Origin: Arthrinium phaeospermum
Lineage: Eukaryota > Ascomycota > Sordariomycetes > Amphisphaeriales > Apiosporaceae
Reading direction: 5' to 3'
DNA length: 64,000 nucleotides
Assembly: GCA_006503535.1 (NCBI GenBank)
Contig: QYRS01000005.1
Location: 620,001 to 684,000 of the forward strand
Shown: piece after piece, positions 1-10,251 of the stretch
Layout: each line of letters opens with the position of its first letter
Numbering within the stretch: the stretch's first letter is position 1
The notes under the pieces: model-generated
The model's database searches: none
Told to the model about the DNA's origin: nothing
What the model saw: only the letters and a program-made list of their open reading frames with translations
Position numbers and translations under genes: made by a program

Positions 1-2163
1 GCTCCACTGGCATCGGGAGTTGATTCATCGGAGCCACTGTCGTCGTCGTCGTCTTCCTCGTCTTCCTCGAACACATCGGCCATGGTCGAGGAGCTACCAA
101 ATCGGTGGATGCCGAATCTAGCGGCTTCGAAAGGGGGCATCTCGGGAGCACTCTCGGTACGTCTGTGGTAGTGCATGCCAGGACCAGAAAACCCCTTAAG
201 CCAGCGGCACTATGTAACTGTCGCTTGGGTGGAGCTCCTGCACGCTGGGCAGCCTCCCAAGCCGGATCAAGAAACGAGGGAGTATTGAAGGGCCCCAACG
301 CAGCATCCAAATCGATCATGGGGAACAGTGGGTCATCTTCGACTTTCAGGTTGGAATCCGCAAGTGCCGGATCAGCAGCTGGCCCAGTCACCATAACGGT
401 GGGTGCAGTTGCAGGTTGGTTCGTCACGTCAGCGACATCCTCGTCCTCGTCCTCGTCACTTAAATCCAGCTGCGGGGAGGCGGAGGAGTCATCGAATGCC
501 TTCGGCCTGATTTGGACCTGAGTCGTGGCTTCGTCTTGCGGGTTAAAATTGAACCGGCCCATGCCTTGACCTTCTTCTTGTGTTTCTTGCTGGCCAATTT
601 CTTGGCATCCGGCTGTGTACACATGGACTCGACTGGGCCTTCCGCAGCGACATTTTCGGTGGACGAAGTAGTTGTGCTGGAATGCTTGGGAGCAGTTTCT
701 GCCGAGCTGGAGCTGTGGGGACGTGGTTTCGTTGGCGAACCAGTCAGCCCGAGGGACTCGAGGCCAAAGAATGACCATCGCTTGGGCGTTTTGATTGGAC
801 TTGGCACGGCAGGCATGTCAGAATCAGCAGTCGGCAGATTAGTCAACAGCGGAATAGAGTTGCGACGACGCGGCGAAGTTGAAGCTTCTGCAACGGCCAA
901 TGCATGAAGACTGGGTGTCCGCTCTAGGACGGCACCCGCAGTGCTGGGACGCGACTCAGTCTTGGAGTCGGAAGCAGCTCCGAATTGCGGCGACGTGCGT
1001 AGAGAAATCGCCTCACGTTCCTGGGTTATTGAATTAGACATAGAAATGATGGAAGATATGCTGTTGGACACCGAGTGGCCGAGCCGGGCCGTCACTGTGC
1101 TGGTCGTATCATTAGACACGAGTGATAGTGGACGTGGTATAAACTCCACATTATCAGAAAAGCCAACTCGAGCGCGCGGTGCTGATTTCTCGGAAGAAGG
1201 ATCCGGCTCCGAGGCGAAGTGCGCATCGGGTTCATCCCTAGCAATTTCGGTCAGATCGGCTGATTCTTTTCTCGCAGAATTAAACTCGTCTGTTGCTGCC
1301 GACTCGATTGGATCTTTGGCGCTCTCTCAATATGAGCAGGATTGTTGGGTCGACGCAGTACTGTCCGCAGGCACGATGGGGCTGGCTGGTTTCAGGATCA
1401 TGCTCAGGTCATGGCTGGAGATAGCTGCCGACCGACGAGCATGACGACCGCGGCGTTGGGTTGTTGACGGGTCTACAGGAGCCAGGATTGGTGTCGCAAA
1501 CCCACTTTCCGCTTGGTGGGGCTTATGTTCGTCACGGTAATGGAATTGCCGTTCCTGATATGGCCTCCAACAAATTCGCTCCACCGCGTCTGTGGCCACC
1601 GCGGTTTGGAACAGGTTGGCCGGGCGATACCGGCGGGCTCGGAGCGTTATCCGAAGCTGATTGACTGGAACCGGGGTGAAAGCTAAAGTCGAAAGATGGC
1701 GATCGAGGGATCTGCCGGTCGCAGCGCTGCTCGGATGAGGGAAGCACCGGCATTAGAAGCACCAGGGTTGAAATTGAAGTCGGGCAGCGCAGAACGGCGG
1801 GCAGCACTTCGACCCCAGCTGCTAGTATCTGCAGACACGCCACAGATCGAATGACTTCTCATGCAAATCGATGGCGGATTTGGGCGCTGACCACTCGCTC
1901 GGGAATATGTGTGAAGGCGCAGATGACGGTAACCCACGCGAGGGGAAGACGAATGGTGGGTTAGGTGGCGGCAAGGGTGTCCGAGGCGATGGGTGCGGGC
2001 TTGCTAGGGTCGAGTCACTGGCTCTCCGTCCATCCAAAGCGAGGGGACTGGGAAGCGCCAGATGCCGCGATTCGCTGCTGTCGATATCCAGGCCACCCAA
2101 GACCCCAACAGCCCCCACAACAGTCGGCTCCATGGCGCCGTTTGCAGCGTATGCGGTTGTCAT
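1..2163 (-). CDS. Ser/Pro-rich fungal protein (cell-wall proline-rich family-like), 3' end off window, frames broken
   Basis: A minus-strand coding region starting near 2163 (or the ATG near 2133) and leaving the window at its C-terminus. The N-terminal part (1822-2163) carries NPPFVFPSRG and SHIFPSEWSAPK. Later pieces in changing frames give SALPDFNFNPG (about 1750-1800), RVGFSDNVEFIPRPLS (about 1120-1180) and KTPKRWSFFGLE (about 760-790). The acidic tail ends PGMHYHRRTESAPEMPPFE and FEEDEEDDDDDSGSDE (about 20-190). These blocks follow one another in a sensible order, so this is one gene cut by small indels near 190, 560, 1550-1680 and 1830. The block pattern resembles proteins annotated in Aspergillus as 'cell wall proline rich protein'; no enzymatic role is visible. 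A good minus-strand donor at 2367 (AAG|GTAAGA) suggests an intron in the 5' untranslated region. The family name rests on memory of the motifs. Confidence 0.6.
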
Positions 2164-2367
2164 GATTCCTCCAGCCGCTCGGCGGCACGAGCTTCAAGAG
2201 CGCCGTTCGATCGGGGGTGAGGGCATTAAGATCGATCCGGGGCACCCCGACGCATGCAATTGACGATAATTAGGCGTTCAGGACGCAATGGGAAACGTCG
2301 GCGCGAAGGATTCTCGGGTGCCTGGCGGATGGACTACAAGACCGGGCTGTAGTTTAAAAGGTCTTAC

Positions 2368-4558
2368 CTTGTGAAGAAACCGGAGAAGCGGAGGTTCAAG
2401 TTGAGCGTGGGCGAAGAACCCCGAAGATGGGCGAGATGTTTCGGTGCGTTCGTTGTATGTGTGTTGTTGTTGTTGTGTGTGTGTTTTTGTTTCCCCAACA
2501 GGCGACCAATTTCCGTGTCGCTTGCTCTCTCAAAATAGGTAAGGAAACAAAACGGGCGTAAATGATTTTTTTAACAGAATTCAAACTTGAGAAATGGTAA
2601 TTCTCGATGGGAAAAAGAAGAAAGGAGCGGACGGCCAAGACCAGGGCAAATCTATTGGAATAGACTTGCGACTGGAATTGAGCCAGGTAAACTGTGAGGC
2701 CTTCGTGAGGATGCTTGAGAAAAGGTTGAAGCGACAAAGTGAAAGTAGAGAGTGAGGAGTCCTCCAAGTATTGAAGTGGGTGGTGGACTGGCTTGACGAG
2801 GAACAAGGCCACCCGGAGCGAAAGTGGGGGGGCCTGGCTGGAGTGGGAAGGGAAACTCCACTCTGCACTACGCCTGCTAGGCGGGGAGGGTACGGTATTG
2901 GCAGGGGGGCATGAATTTCAGAAAGGGCCAATGCAATACAGATGCAATGCAATTTAATCCCCAATTGACCACCAATCTTGTGCTGGGCTGGCTGCACCAG
3001 CTACCTCCTGAGGCCTTCATAATAAATAAGGTACACAATCTGAAGCAGAAGATAGCGTGTGCCGGCCTGGTGCCCCCCGGCAAGCCCAGCTTTCTAAATC
3101 CCTCGCTTAAGAGATCTGCTCTCGGTCCAAAATGTTCAAATTAGTAGGGGACTGGTCTAAACAACTGCGGTCTGCAGTGACTGTTGCCTCTACCTACGTG
3201 TAGGTGCTTGCTTTAGTGCGACAAGGACCAGCCAGTTTTCCTGTCCGCGGGTTTCGCGCAATACAAGTCGGCCGGTTACCACTACTTACTGATGCAACAC
3301 CTTTTTTTTTCTTTTGCCCTTTCTTATTCCAATTGCTTCTTTCGCCTACGGGCCTGCCGGCAAGGGAACCATTCTCGAAGCGGCGGCGAGGCCGTCAGCT
3401 GACACATTTCGCCGCAGAGCAAACACGCTGAGCAAACTAACTTTTCAGTGCTGATGGGCGTTGCTCTGGACCACCCCTACTCGAGCAGGTTGCATGCCAC
3501 CTGCATTAGGGGCCTGCAATGTTCTCCTTCGGTCCTGTCTGAGCCTGTACGTGTGCGCGTGTGGAATGGTGAAATGTGTGCATAATCCTCTGCTTACAAT
3601 TCACAGATTACATAAACCAGCATGGGGAATATAGAGGTATTACCATGCCGATTCCCATTGGGCCCCGGCCAGAACCTCTGCTTGTACCTGAAAAGGTGCT
3701 GGGAAAGATCCTAGCGCTTCTGGGGAAATAAAAAACGTCCAGGGAAAGAAATTATGCACGCAGGCCCAGGTTCCTTGCTTTTTGGACTTGTAGCCTCTCC
3801 CACAGTAACTGAGCATATTTGATGTACCCTGACCTTGACCTTGACCTCCAGTCACGCTGGCGTTCTGCTTGGCAGCCCAGTCAGTCGCTGATGATTTGCT
3901 TATTTCATTGTGCAAGGTCGAAAGCAAACATCGTTTCACAGCTTTTCCTGGTAACACTCTGGGAAGTAGAGCCGTCATGCTGCAAGTATGGATGTTGACG
4001 GTCCTGAAATTACTTACCTAAGTAGGTAGACATAAACATTGAACATTAGGTAGGCATTCATCAGATGTACCTACCTTGCAGACGGGGAGCGAGTCACATC
4101 ATTCAAAAATCTGGACCATCTTGACACCAGGCACTCGGATTGCTGCCGTTCCGTCGGGGGCCAGTTATTCTATGACCGCCATTTATCCAATGCTCGAGTT
4201 GACGTTACGTGCATGCTTTCTTGTTGTTATTAACCTACCTGTGCAGTGGATTATATGCCTGCGTAATAAGCAACACTACACAGTTGAGGCTAGCTGTATC
4301 GAGTTATTAGAGTACGCGCACGCATCCGGCCAATCAGAACTCAACATCTGAAGACGCTCAGATATGATCACGCCGGATAAAGAGCAGATTAGCAGTGGAG
4401 AGTTGTATGGGGCGCAATTAAACAGGCAATCCTGTCGGTGGGTCGCAATCCTCTCGGCGGTCGCAAACCGCCTTTTGCATGGTTACAACAGATAAGGCCA
4501 AGCAGCAGGTTTCCTCTCAATCCTTCCTTGGCGCAAAGACTCGAGCATCCAGCAGAAA

Positions 4559-4589
<31 letters not shown>

Positions 4590-5959
4590 CCCTTAGCAAA
4601 TCCCACAGCAGGAGACTGCACACGCGGCTCACAGCAGCAGTTGCCATGGCCACCTTTATTAGACTGCGGGATGATGATCACAGAATGGACGACCCATCTG
4701 CATACGTACCCGGGCGGTATTGTGAGCTGGCTGATCTAAGAATATCTCGGCAGAGGAATATCTGTTTGCCACCATGACCTGAAGAGAGGCCGGATTTGGC
4801 TACCAGTGTAGACAAGTGCGCCGCTTTCAGGAACCAGTACCACCTACCGCCGCGGCATGCGCTGTATTATGGATTCACGGCTAAGCCTCGTTTCTGACAG
4901 GGGCCGGAATCTCAGGTCCTCCTCGGAATGGAATAGTAAATTCGCAGTCACGTCTCAATGGTTAAGTGACGGAGAGTAGGGGGCCTTCCCCTGCTTCACT
5001 GGGACGCGCTGTCCAGGGGCCAAGTCGGGTCTACTCGGCGGTCCAAGCCAGAGCATGGTCACAACCCACCAGCAAGAGGGGACGCTATTCCCAAGAAGCA
5101 AATCGTCCTGTCATGACGAAAGGCTCAACAGGGCTTCCCCTCCTACGAGAGATAAACCCCGGTGGGTGCTGCGAGGATCATATCATCGCGGGGCTACACT
5201 GGCTGCCACGTCCTAATAACGCCGGCTACCATCGAGGCCTAATCCATCCATCCCCATAGCAGATCGTTTCGCATCTTTTTATTCGCATGAACGGCAGCAG
5301 CAGAAGCAAATTGTTGTCTTGGACAGAGGTTTGTGCTGATCGGCATTGGACCCCATTTTCGAGAGGTCAGCCTCAGTCATATATTTTTCGGGATATGTTT
5401 CAACGGAAATAAAAAACCAAACAACTGGAGAGCTTGGCTTGGTTTGCCAATCGTCTTCCTCAGACACATACACTGTTCCTTCAACGACTCGTCATTTCTA
5501 GTGTATCCTAGAATAACTAGCCGTTGACTGTTCCGTTGCGATTTAGGCGTTATTGCGATATTCACAGTTATCCCGTCGCTAGGTTTCGCCGCTAGCTCGT
5601 ACACTTCCTATGAGGCATTGCCCTGTTAGACCAGAAACACATATGCGCTTTGCTTGAGGTAATCTCGAAAAAATGCACAATTGCATCTTGAACAATCTCC
5701 TTGGAAATTGAAGTGGTTAGTAAATGTTAGTAGCGTAAAGGACCCTTAAATCGGAAAATCTTCCCTGTTACTCCGTCTCCACTAAAAGTTTCGCGGTCCA
5801 AAGCGGCTGGGATGGGAATTTTCAGATTCGTCAATCTGGGCTGGTTTGCGAACCGGTACACTAGTAACAGCAACGACGATACTGCCGTGCACTATACCGG
5901 AGACATTGGCATATATTGGCATAAGGAATTTCTCCAGAAGGACACTCTAACTACCGGTC
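2368..5959. other. Long intergenic region, no gene recognised
   Basis: About 3.6 kb between the 5' end of the left-edge gene and CGR1. Short ORFs occur on both strands (for example 2581-2997 and 3640-3978 on minus), but none shows a recognisable domain or supported exon structure. The part near 2400-2900 is probably promoter and 5' untranslated sequence of the left-edge gene. A small CAGC microsatellite lies inside. I see no tRNA, terminal repeats or transposase remnant. Confidence 0.5.
4561..4587. repeat. CAGC tetranucleotide microsatellite
   Basis: Six consecutive CAGC units followed by a C-rich tail, in intergenic sequence. It is a simple repeat with no visible coding role. Confidence 0.85.
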
Positions 5960-6467
5960 ATGTCTAACGACAATGCCGCCGCCGTGGCGCCCGCCGCGCA
6001 GGCGCAAGCACAGCAACACCAACAGGAACAGGCCTTAGGAATGCGCAAAAACGGTATGCAGCATGATTCTGGTCATTTGTTCGAATGTCCTGTCGCTAAT
6101 GAGTTCCTAAAGGGAAGCAATGGCACGCGCCTCGTAAGGCGTTCCGTCCCGGCTCTGGTCTTACCTCTACCTCTTTCGAGAAGCGACAGTCAGCTCGTGT
6201 GGCTATTGCAGCGATGAAGGCCAAGGAGAAGGAGATGAAGGAGGAGAAAGAAGACGAGCGAAAGGTTCGTTCTCTCCTGCAGCCCATGTGTCTTGTTTCC
6301 ATGCTAACAATTGCCCAACTCATTTAGCGCCGGTACAAGCTATCAAAGACAAGAGATCTGCCAAGGAAGAGCGCGAGAGGTTCCAAAAGATGGCCGAGAA
6401 GATGCACAAGAAGCGAGTCGAGAGAATGAAGAGGAAGGAGAAGCGGAACAAGCTGCTGAACTCTTGA
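5960..6467 (+). CDS. cgr1: rRNA-processing protein CGR1
   Basis: Small basic coiled-coil nucleolar protein needed for 60S ribosome biogenesis and rRNA processing in yeast. Exon 1 (5960-6053) encodes an Ala/Gln-rich start ending in GMRKNG. Exon 2 (6113-6264) carries the signature [13 protein letters not shown] followed by a Lys/Glu-rich helix. Exon 3 (from 6328) ends [21 protein letters not shown] before the TGA at 6465-6467. Introns 6054-6112 and 6265-6327 have GT/AG ends, and the second has a GCTAAC branch site at about 6302. In exon 3 the family frame (VQAIKDKR) is reached only if one G is added to CGCCGG at about 6332, so a one-base deletion is present. The gene is essential in yeast, which makes a technical cause likely. 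Identification is firm from the C-terminal signature. Confidence 0.9.
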
Positions 6468-7240
6468 AGCACATAACTCATGGCAGACTGTTCGAATCAA
6501 GACGCGGGAGCCGGCTAGGAGAGTCCTACTCCTTCCTCAGCCTCCGGACCACTGGGGGGAGTCCTTGGGAGACCATTATCTCCTTCGTTCCCTTCGCCTC
6601 CAGGTCCTGTACCCGGCTCATCCATGGCCGACGAAACCGGCGAAATGTGACCTTACACTTCAGGTATCTGTTACCTTACGGTTGGTCGTGGTTAAATGAT
6701 ACCCTCGTGGCCTCGACCACGGAAGATGCGAAAAGAGGATAGACGAGGCTTCGTAAGACCATATGATACATACCTGGATGCCTTTGATGCGCCCGAGAAA
6801 TGATGTCAAGGAGGCTCGTAGCCATTAGGCCTGGAAGTTGCGTTGCTTACCAAGAAGCAAATGCTGCTTCTGAAATACAATGTTTTTTTTAACACACATT
6901 CCATGACCCAGTCGCGATTCAATGTGATGATGCAGTTTTGTAGGCCAGTGTTAGATTTACTGATATTCACTGTTTTTATGTAGAAAACATCAATCTCTGG
7001 ATCAAATGTCATGGCATGTGACGCCCGGTGGCCTGGGACCCTTGTACCTCCTAAAATAGCACCTACCTACCTCCTCCAGCTATTTCCCACTGCGACCCCC
7101 GTTTCAGCTATCCTTACCAACTTCGCAGACTACAAAGACGTTGGGTGTTTTGCATTGCATGGGTAATCTCTTGACAATTTACCTCCTGCTCGATTTCCCC
7201 TAGGGGGAATGTGCCTTTCGAAGGCTGGTCCACACGAATC
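6468..7240. other. Intergenic: 3' region of CGR1 and promoter of next gene
   Basis: No coding segment or RNA gene recognised. The ORF that continues past the CGR1 stop in another frame is a product of the upstream frameshift. Confidence 0.6.
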
Positions 7241-8392
7241 ATGTCGAACAATGGCGCCGCACTCGAACTGTCGTCTACCAGGTCTCTCCAAAGCGACCTC
7301 AACATCGGATGAGCCGCTCAATCACAGATGCTTCTGCACCAACGAAGCAGCGCCATGGACCCAGCATCACCACTTACCGCACCTCCACCAGCGACGTTAC
7401 CCGCGTGACCGCAGCGACCGGGTGCCTCAGTCCGCCGCTCCGACACTACAAATGCCAGCACGGGCGTCGCTCGACTACCCGCGCTCCGAAGGCGTCACTC
7501 CATCCATGCTGAGCAGCGCCGAACAGAGCCGCCGAGCCAGCATGCTACTACAAGGGAACGAGGACATCGGGACGCTGGCTACGGCCGCGGCCGCGGTGAG
7601 AGAGAAGCAACTTCAGGTGGAGAGAGAGCGTGCTGCTTCGCGCACACCGTAGGTTCCATGGCGCAGACTTATCTTAGGATGGAGTCGTTACTAACAACGC
7701 CGGATTAGGGGTCTGAAAAAGTCTCTGACCGATCTCAACACCTTTTCGACCGACACGATGCGCCGCCTCGACGATACGTATGCCGTGTTGGAGAAGTTGA
7801 GCACGTTGCAAAGCACCCTCGTCGCCATGAAAGAGCTGGCGTGCATGTCTCAGGAGACAAACGAGGTCTTCAATAAGGATGCAAGGACTTGGTGACCGAG
7901 GTCGAGGTCCAACTGGACTCCTTTGGCCAATTCGACGAGCAGGAAGAGCGTATAGAGGCTCTGAAGGGCCGCATCCTGATGGGCCGGCAAAAGGTGCAGA
8001 GCCTGAGCAAACGTATGGATCGTGTCCATGCACGGGTCGAGAACTGGGAAAAGGCCGACAGAGACTGGCAGGAGAGGACACGCAAGCGCCTCCGAGTCGT
8101 ATGGATCATCACATCTATCATGCTCTTCGTGGTTGTAGGGGTATTTTTGGGCGCTCAATATGGCCCTGCCGTTGATGTGCCGGCGCTCTCGGAAATGGTC
8201 ACGGATTCCATCCCTGATGCGGTATCCGACTTCGTATCAGGAAACAGGCAGGCGGAAATATGTCTGTGCCTGGGGGCATTGCGAATACGACCAGGGCATC
8301 CGATCACCTGGAAGACGAGGTAAAGGCAGCTTTGAAACACGAGAACGAGGGCTCGCCGCCGAGGAGGCGGTTTCGCCTTCGATGAATTATAG
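7241..8392 (+). CDS. Conserved fungal coiled-coil protein with one C-terminal membrane segment, frames broken
   Basis: Starts at ATG 7241 (SNNGAALELSSTRSLQSDL). A Ser/Thr-rich N-terminus is followed by REKQLQVERERA, an intron (7649-7708, branch CTAAC), and a long predicted coiled coil with LKKSLTDLNTFS and LEKLSTLQSTLVAMKEL. A second heptad-rich part (about 7895-8080) precedes a hydrophobic span VVWIITSIMLFVVVGVFLGA (about 8095-8155), consistent with a single-pass or nearly tail-anchored membrane protein. The end reads SDHLEDEVKAALKHENE, with stop at 8385 or 8392 depending on frame. Frame changes at about 7310, 7430, 7885 (GGGAC read as GGAC) and 8240 break the reading. I do not recognise a named family. 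It resembles uncharacterised fungal coiled-coil proteins; a vesicle or organelle-contact role would be a guess. Confidence 0.6.
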
Positions 8393-8981
8393 CACTGCCT
8401 TGATTGGTGTTTGGCTGGCCATTTGGTTTCCCCTCCGATATTCACTTACGACAATGGCATGATACCCAAACTGTTTGTTCACTTATAGATTTTCTTTTCT
8501 TGTAAATATGCGCCCTTGTTTCTTGTATTGTAATTATAATATTTATAGCGGAAGAACTGGTCCAAGGACTTCCCAGGATCTAGCCAAGAAATTTGAACAT
8601 GCTTTGCTTCACATAAATAGGGAGCAGGAACCGGGCGCATAAGCTCGTTAGGTAGCAGCAATGAGGCTGTCGTGTCATATTTTTTTTCCAGCTAAAATAG
8701 TTCACGAACAACCAGGCGGCAGTGCAATGTCGGCGGACATTACAGGAAAACTATTAACTATTTCTGTGTAGTGGGCGCGTATCGTTATTACCTTTTACTT
8801 CTACCATCGAACGAGGCGAACTAGCACTGATGCTAGGCAGGTGGTACTGTAGGCATCCCTCTCTACGCTGGTTGTTTCTCCACGTTCTCGGGGTAATTCA
8901 GGTTTCCCGTGCCCAACTTCCGGATACGTAGGTAAGTACAAACAATCTTTAAAATAACAAGAATGGAGCATAAAGCTCATT

Positions 8982-9226
8982 GGCTGAAGGTGCATGGTAT
9001 AAATGAGTAAACAAGTAGAACCCCATTTGCTTCATACCTACCTAAGCTTCGTACCCAAACGGCGTCCGCGGCACCGCCTGTCCCTGTCCCATTCTTGCTG
9101 CAACGAGCCTCTTGAATGAACCTTCCAGCAGGTACTTTTGCTGTGGTATCGGTGGTTGTTGGTAAGGCGCCCTGAGACTCAGCTGGCCCACTTGCAGACG
9201 ACTTGGGCCATGTTTTGAAACGGGCG
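8982..9226. repeat. 245-bp direct tandem repeat, copy 1
   Basis: Begins GGCTGAAGGTGCATGGTATA and ends TTTTGAAACGGGCG, immediately followed by a second copy. The two differ only by AAA versus AAAA (near 9058 versus 9303) and TT versus T (near 9113 versus 9357). It lies in non-coding sequence upstream of the PX-domain gene. Confidence 0.95.
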
Positions 9227-9471
9227 GGCTGAAGGTGCATGGTATAAATGAGTAAACAAGTAGAACCCCATTTGCTTCATACCTACCTAAGCTTCGTACC
9301 CAAAACGGCGTCCGCGGCACCGCCTGTCCCTGTCCCATTCTTGCTGCAACGAGCCTCTGAATGAACCTTCCAGCAGGTACTTTTGCTGTGGTATCGGTGG
9401 TTGTTGGTAAGGCGCCCTGAGACTCAGCTGGCCCACTTGCAGACGACTTGGGCCATGTTTTGAAACGGGCG
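9227..9471. repeat. 245-bp direct tandem repeat, copy 2
   Basis: Near-identical head-to-tail copy of 8982-9226 at an offset of exactly 245 bases. The only differences are two one-base changes in short homopolymers, which cancel in length. It is either a very recent duplication or an assembly join artefact. Confidence 0.95.
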
Positions 9472-10251
9472 ACGTCATCCCTGGTCACGACGCATAGCTA
9501 CTCGCTCTTACTCACAGCAGACACGCGTCGCCATCTTGGTACCAAATCTGACCAAGTGACAAGTGACCCCAACAACCCGCCAAGGAGCCAAGAGTGAGTA
9601 GAGGCGACTAATGCTCATCGGCATCAACTTTTCAGTGGTTTGTGCCGTGACAGTCCATGATTCCCAGGCCCAGTGGACATTGGGCGCTAAAAGCAGTCAT
9701 TTTCTATTCCACGCTGTGCCATGGTGGTCAACAGCCCTTTAATGGGGGGGTACCCTGCCTCTGCGCGCCCAAGGCATGCGAGGAGCATTTGAGTTCGTTA
9801 ATATAAGCAAACTCGACATCGCCTCGAAGCGACAAGTCGATTCTTTGCCCTTCATTCCTCTCAGGTTCTCCGTTTTCAGTGCGATACATCGCTTCCCTAA
9901 GCTGTTGTGTCTGGCAGATCGGTTCTATTCAATCTGCTTGGAAGTCATCATTGGGTGTGCATTGTAAGTAAGTTTGAAGGGTCGAGGAGATCGATCAGCA
10001 GTAGATACCCCGCCATCTACGGCCAGCTCTGATCTTGGGGAGAGACTAAAAGGCTGTACCTTGCTAGGACGTCACCAACGTATGCAAAGCAAAGCCACAC
10101 ACCACCACCCCTTACCGATACGGCACCACTACAAGTCCAGACGGCAGCTGCCATATGCCCTTTTTGCACCGGGCTTAGATACCCGCATCTGCCTCGGCCA
10201 GCCATTGCTGTGAATTTTCACTTCTGCTTTATCCACACGTCGCCTTTGATC

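Larger units (their letters stand above)
8393..10251. other. Intergenic region containing a 245-bp tandem duplication
   Basis: Apart from the duplicated block at 8982-9471 there is no recognisable gene. The minus-strand ORFs here simply translate the two repeat copies. The right half (about 9480-10250) is probably the promoter of the PX-domain gene. Confidence 0.5.

Noticed and set aside
2581..2997. Minus-strand ORF of 138 codons upstream of the left-edge gene
   Set aside because: No domain, Pro/Ser-biased by chance, overlaps two other ORFs; most likely promoter or leader sequence.
3640..3978. Minus-strand ORF of 112 codons
   Set aside because: No recognisable motif, no splice or codon support, isolated in intergenic DNA.
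9042..9488. ORF with an internal protein repeat
   Set aside because: The repeat is the translation of the 245-bp DNA duplication, not a protein family.
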